From positions 248,001 through 312,000 of the forward strand of contig NW_026516696.1 in assembly GCF_025766255.1 (NCBI RefSeq): a stretch of 64,000 bases of DNA. Reading direction: 5' to 3'. The notes beneath the pieces were generated by a model that did no database searches, was not told the DNA's origin, and was given only the letters and a program-made list of their open reading frames with translations. The DNA comes from Zychaea mexicana (Eukaryota > Mucoromycota > Mucoromycetes > Mucorales > Lichtheimiaceae). Position numbers and translations under genes: made by a program. Positions 62,405 to 64,000 of this stretch are shown piece by piece (the stretch's first letter is position 1; the number at the start of each line of letters is the position of its first letter).

Positions 62405-64000
62405 AGGAACAGGAACAACGAAAATATATGTGCCGTATACAGCAAAATACGTAGCACCGTTGCAACAGGTCGTGTAACACTGAGCCAAAACCATTGTACT
62501 GGCGAAAAGCCTCGACCATAACCTGTTTTCGTCTCTTCGCTTGAATAAAAACAAAGAAAGCATGTTGACATCCCCTTTATTAACTGTTTCGGGAAGGTAA
62601 CTCAGCTGCTGCTGGTTGCCGCAATGAATACCCTTTTTATTTTTTTATCTCAACTTAATAGCAAAACCAGGGAAATAGGGCACAAAGAAGTCGATTTTTT
62701 TATACACTCTCGCTTGTATCATCCTTTTATTTCGCTCCTGATTCTCTCGATCAGCTATTATTACCTATTAGCCCCTCCTATTTCCATTTTTAGCTATTAC
62801 CTTTCCTCATTCTCGGTATTCTCTCTGCGTAAACTTTCACCGATGCACTGGCTGTACTAGTTCGATCCTTTGGTGCGCATGTTATGATGTGTGCAAAAGC
62901 ACATGTCAACACACACATTGTATATATGCAGTTGCACGATATTCGAGGCCGAGAAAACCCTCATGTTGCACTATTAATTCTGGAAAATTATTAACATGCC
63001 TGCGTGTGAGTAGAAACTCACCGCAATCATCATCAGCACTCACAGTTTTGTTGAGATGATATAGAGAGCGCGGATGTAAGCCAGTCTTCTTTGTGAAAGT
63101 CAAGTGTAAGATAATCAGCCGGGGCTTTTTTAACGACCTAAATATTACGTTCCTTCAGAGCAAAATCACCTTTATTTTATTGCTGTTATGTACCACTGCT
63201 GTCAAAAAAATAAGATATGTGACCTTACTACCTGTCGTCAAAAAAAAGGCTTACATTTAATATACGGTGCCTAAATTTGATATGTTCATATATGTACTAG
63301 TGATTTGCAAAACTTGGCAACCCGATGACATGTGCAAAGATCCACCCTGCTACTATAGTTAGCAATATGAGCGTATGAGGGCCTGTGCGTTGTTGGAGCT
63401 ATTATTGTATACTTGCGTCAATCACACAAGAAACCAACAAAGCAGTGAAGGTTATCAGCTATGATAAACGTAGCTACAACTTTATCTTGCCCATCTCACC
63501 TATTATTCTTTCTTACTCCCTGTTTCTCTTTGCTGCGATATTTTAAAAATATCCGTTGCAACTTTCACAAGCGCTCCCATTTAAACATCGCTCAAACGTC
63601 ACTACACAACTGTACCAAGGTTTTACTAAAAACCATTATATATTGTCTAGCCCCACAAATGTCGTTCCTCTGGCAATCTTCATGATGTAACTCTTAAATT
63701 TGAATATGAATTGTTGACTTACTTGCGATAGTATACCCGCCTCGTGTTTTATAATGTATGGTGTTACCATATATGATGCAGATCATCCAACTATGTGTCA
63801 CTTTTGCTGTAATGATACAAACTATTATAAGCTGCTCATGTTATGTATAGAGAACGCCTCTTTAGGGTCAGCTTCTCGTTCAGTTAAAATGATATCCAGG
63901 TGGTACGAAAGTAAGGCGATACATAAAGCACTCTTTTTTGTATAAGAAACAGTAATCAAGTATGTAGTATATACCATATTGCTCCTCATCATAGCCCTGT

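Larger units (their letters stand above)
61827..64000. other. 2.2-kb terminal region upstream of the RhoGEF
   Basis: Contains the RhoGEF promoter: purine-rich on the plus strand near 61890-61960, with GGAAGGAAGGAAGG repeats. Two X-box motifs (62344-62404) follow. The remainder is A/T-rich, and open frames (up to 78 codons) are not protein-like. No recognisable tRNA, transposon or gene. Confidence 0.5.

Noticed and set aside
62850..62880. AGTTCGATCC resembling a tRNA B-box
   Set aside because: Flanking bases do not form a T-stem, and no A-box or acceptor stem is found upstream.

Overview
The window is nuclear DNA from a filamentous fungus, most likely an early-diverging one (Mucoromycota, probably Mucorales). 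Nearly every gene is broken by many short introns (about 50-150 bases, GTAAGT-like donors). The gene set is fungal: a Bck1/Mkh1-type MAPKKK, a DUF7082/medusa-like regulator, a Zn2Cys6 factor and a Dal5-type permease. Untranslated and intergenic DNA is rich in poly-pyrimidine tracts, homopolymers and GA/GT/TA microsatellites. Species and chromosome cannot be read from the sequence. Exon junctions below were inferred by eye from frame continuity and splice signals, so gene ends are firmer than internal borders.

Layout: BCK1-like MAPKKK (minus, 1067-5858); a divergent promoter with MBF-like and RFX-like motifs; MCM3 (plus, 7245-10424); an RBM39/Rsd1-like splicing factor (minus, 10897-13321); a medA-like DUF7082 regulator (minus, 13839-15340); a 2-kb gap with one possible broken small gene; a Ras GEF with SH3 and WW domains (minus, 17356-21680); a divergent FAB1-type PI3P 5-kinase (minus, 22530-27806); a 93-residue orphan protein (plus, 28220-28501); an MSS4-type PI4P 5-kinase (minus, 28732-31502); a 3-kb gap; an MFS multidrug-type transporter (plus, 34510-37275); a TMEM135-like membrane protein (plus, 37645-39871); a Dal5-type permease (minus, 40367-42682); a long-chain acyl-CoA synthetase (minus, 44364-47396); a 5.2-kb gap with possible gene relics; a DUF676 serine hydrolase (plus, 52602-54113); a Zn2Cys6 transcription factor with an 11-base micro-exon (plus, 54572-57372); a Dbl-family RhoGEF (minus, 57724-61826); and a 2.2-kb terminal gap with two RFX X-box motifs.

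The genes fall into three loose themes. The first is membrane signalling: Ras GEF, RhoGEF, PI4P 5-kinase, FAB1 and MAPKKK. In yeast, the Rho1 GEF, Mss4 and Bck1 act in the cell-wall-integrity route. The second is lipid metabolism and transport: acyl-CoA synthetase, TMEM135-like protein, DUF676 hydrolase and two MFS carriers. The third is nuclear function: MCM3, splicing factor and two regulators. This is gene-order proximity only; nothing shows co-regulation.

The most unusual items are the FAB1 homologue (no FYVE, collapsed chaperonin-like domain, altered glycine-rich loop), the 11-base micro-exon inside a zinc-cluster DNA-binding domain, the paired X-boxes near 62.35 kb and the MBF-like cluster ahead of MCM3. 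No clearly new multi-gene system, tRNA, rRNA, CRISPR array or intact transposon was seen.
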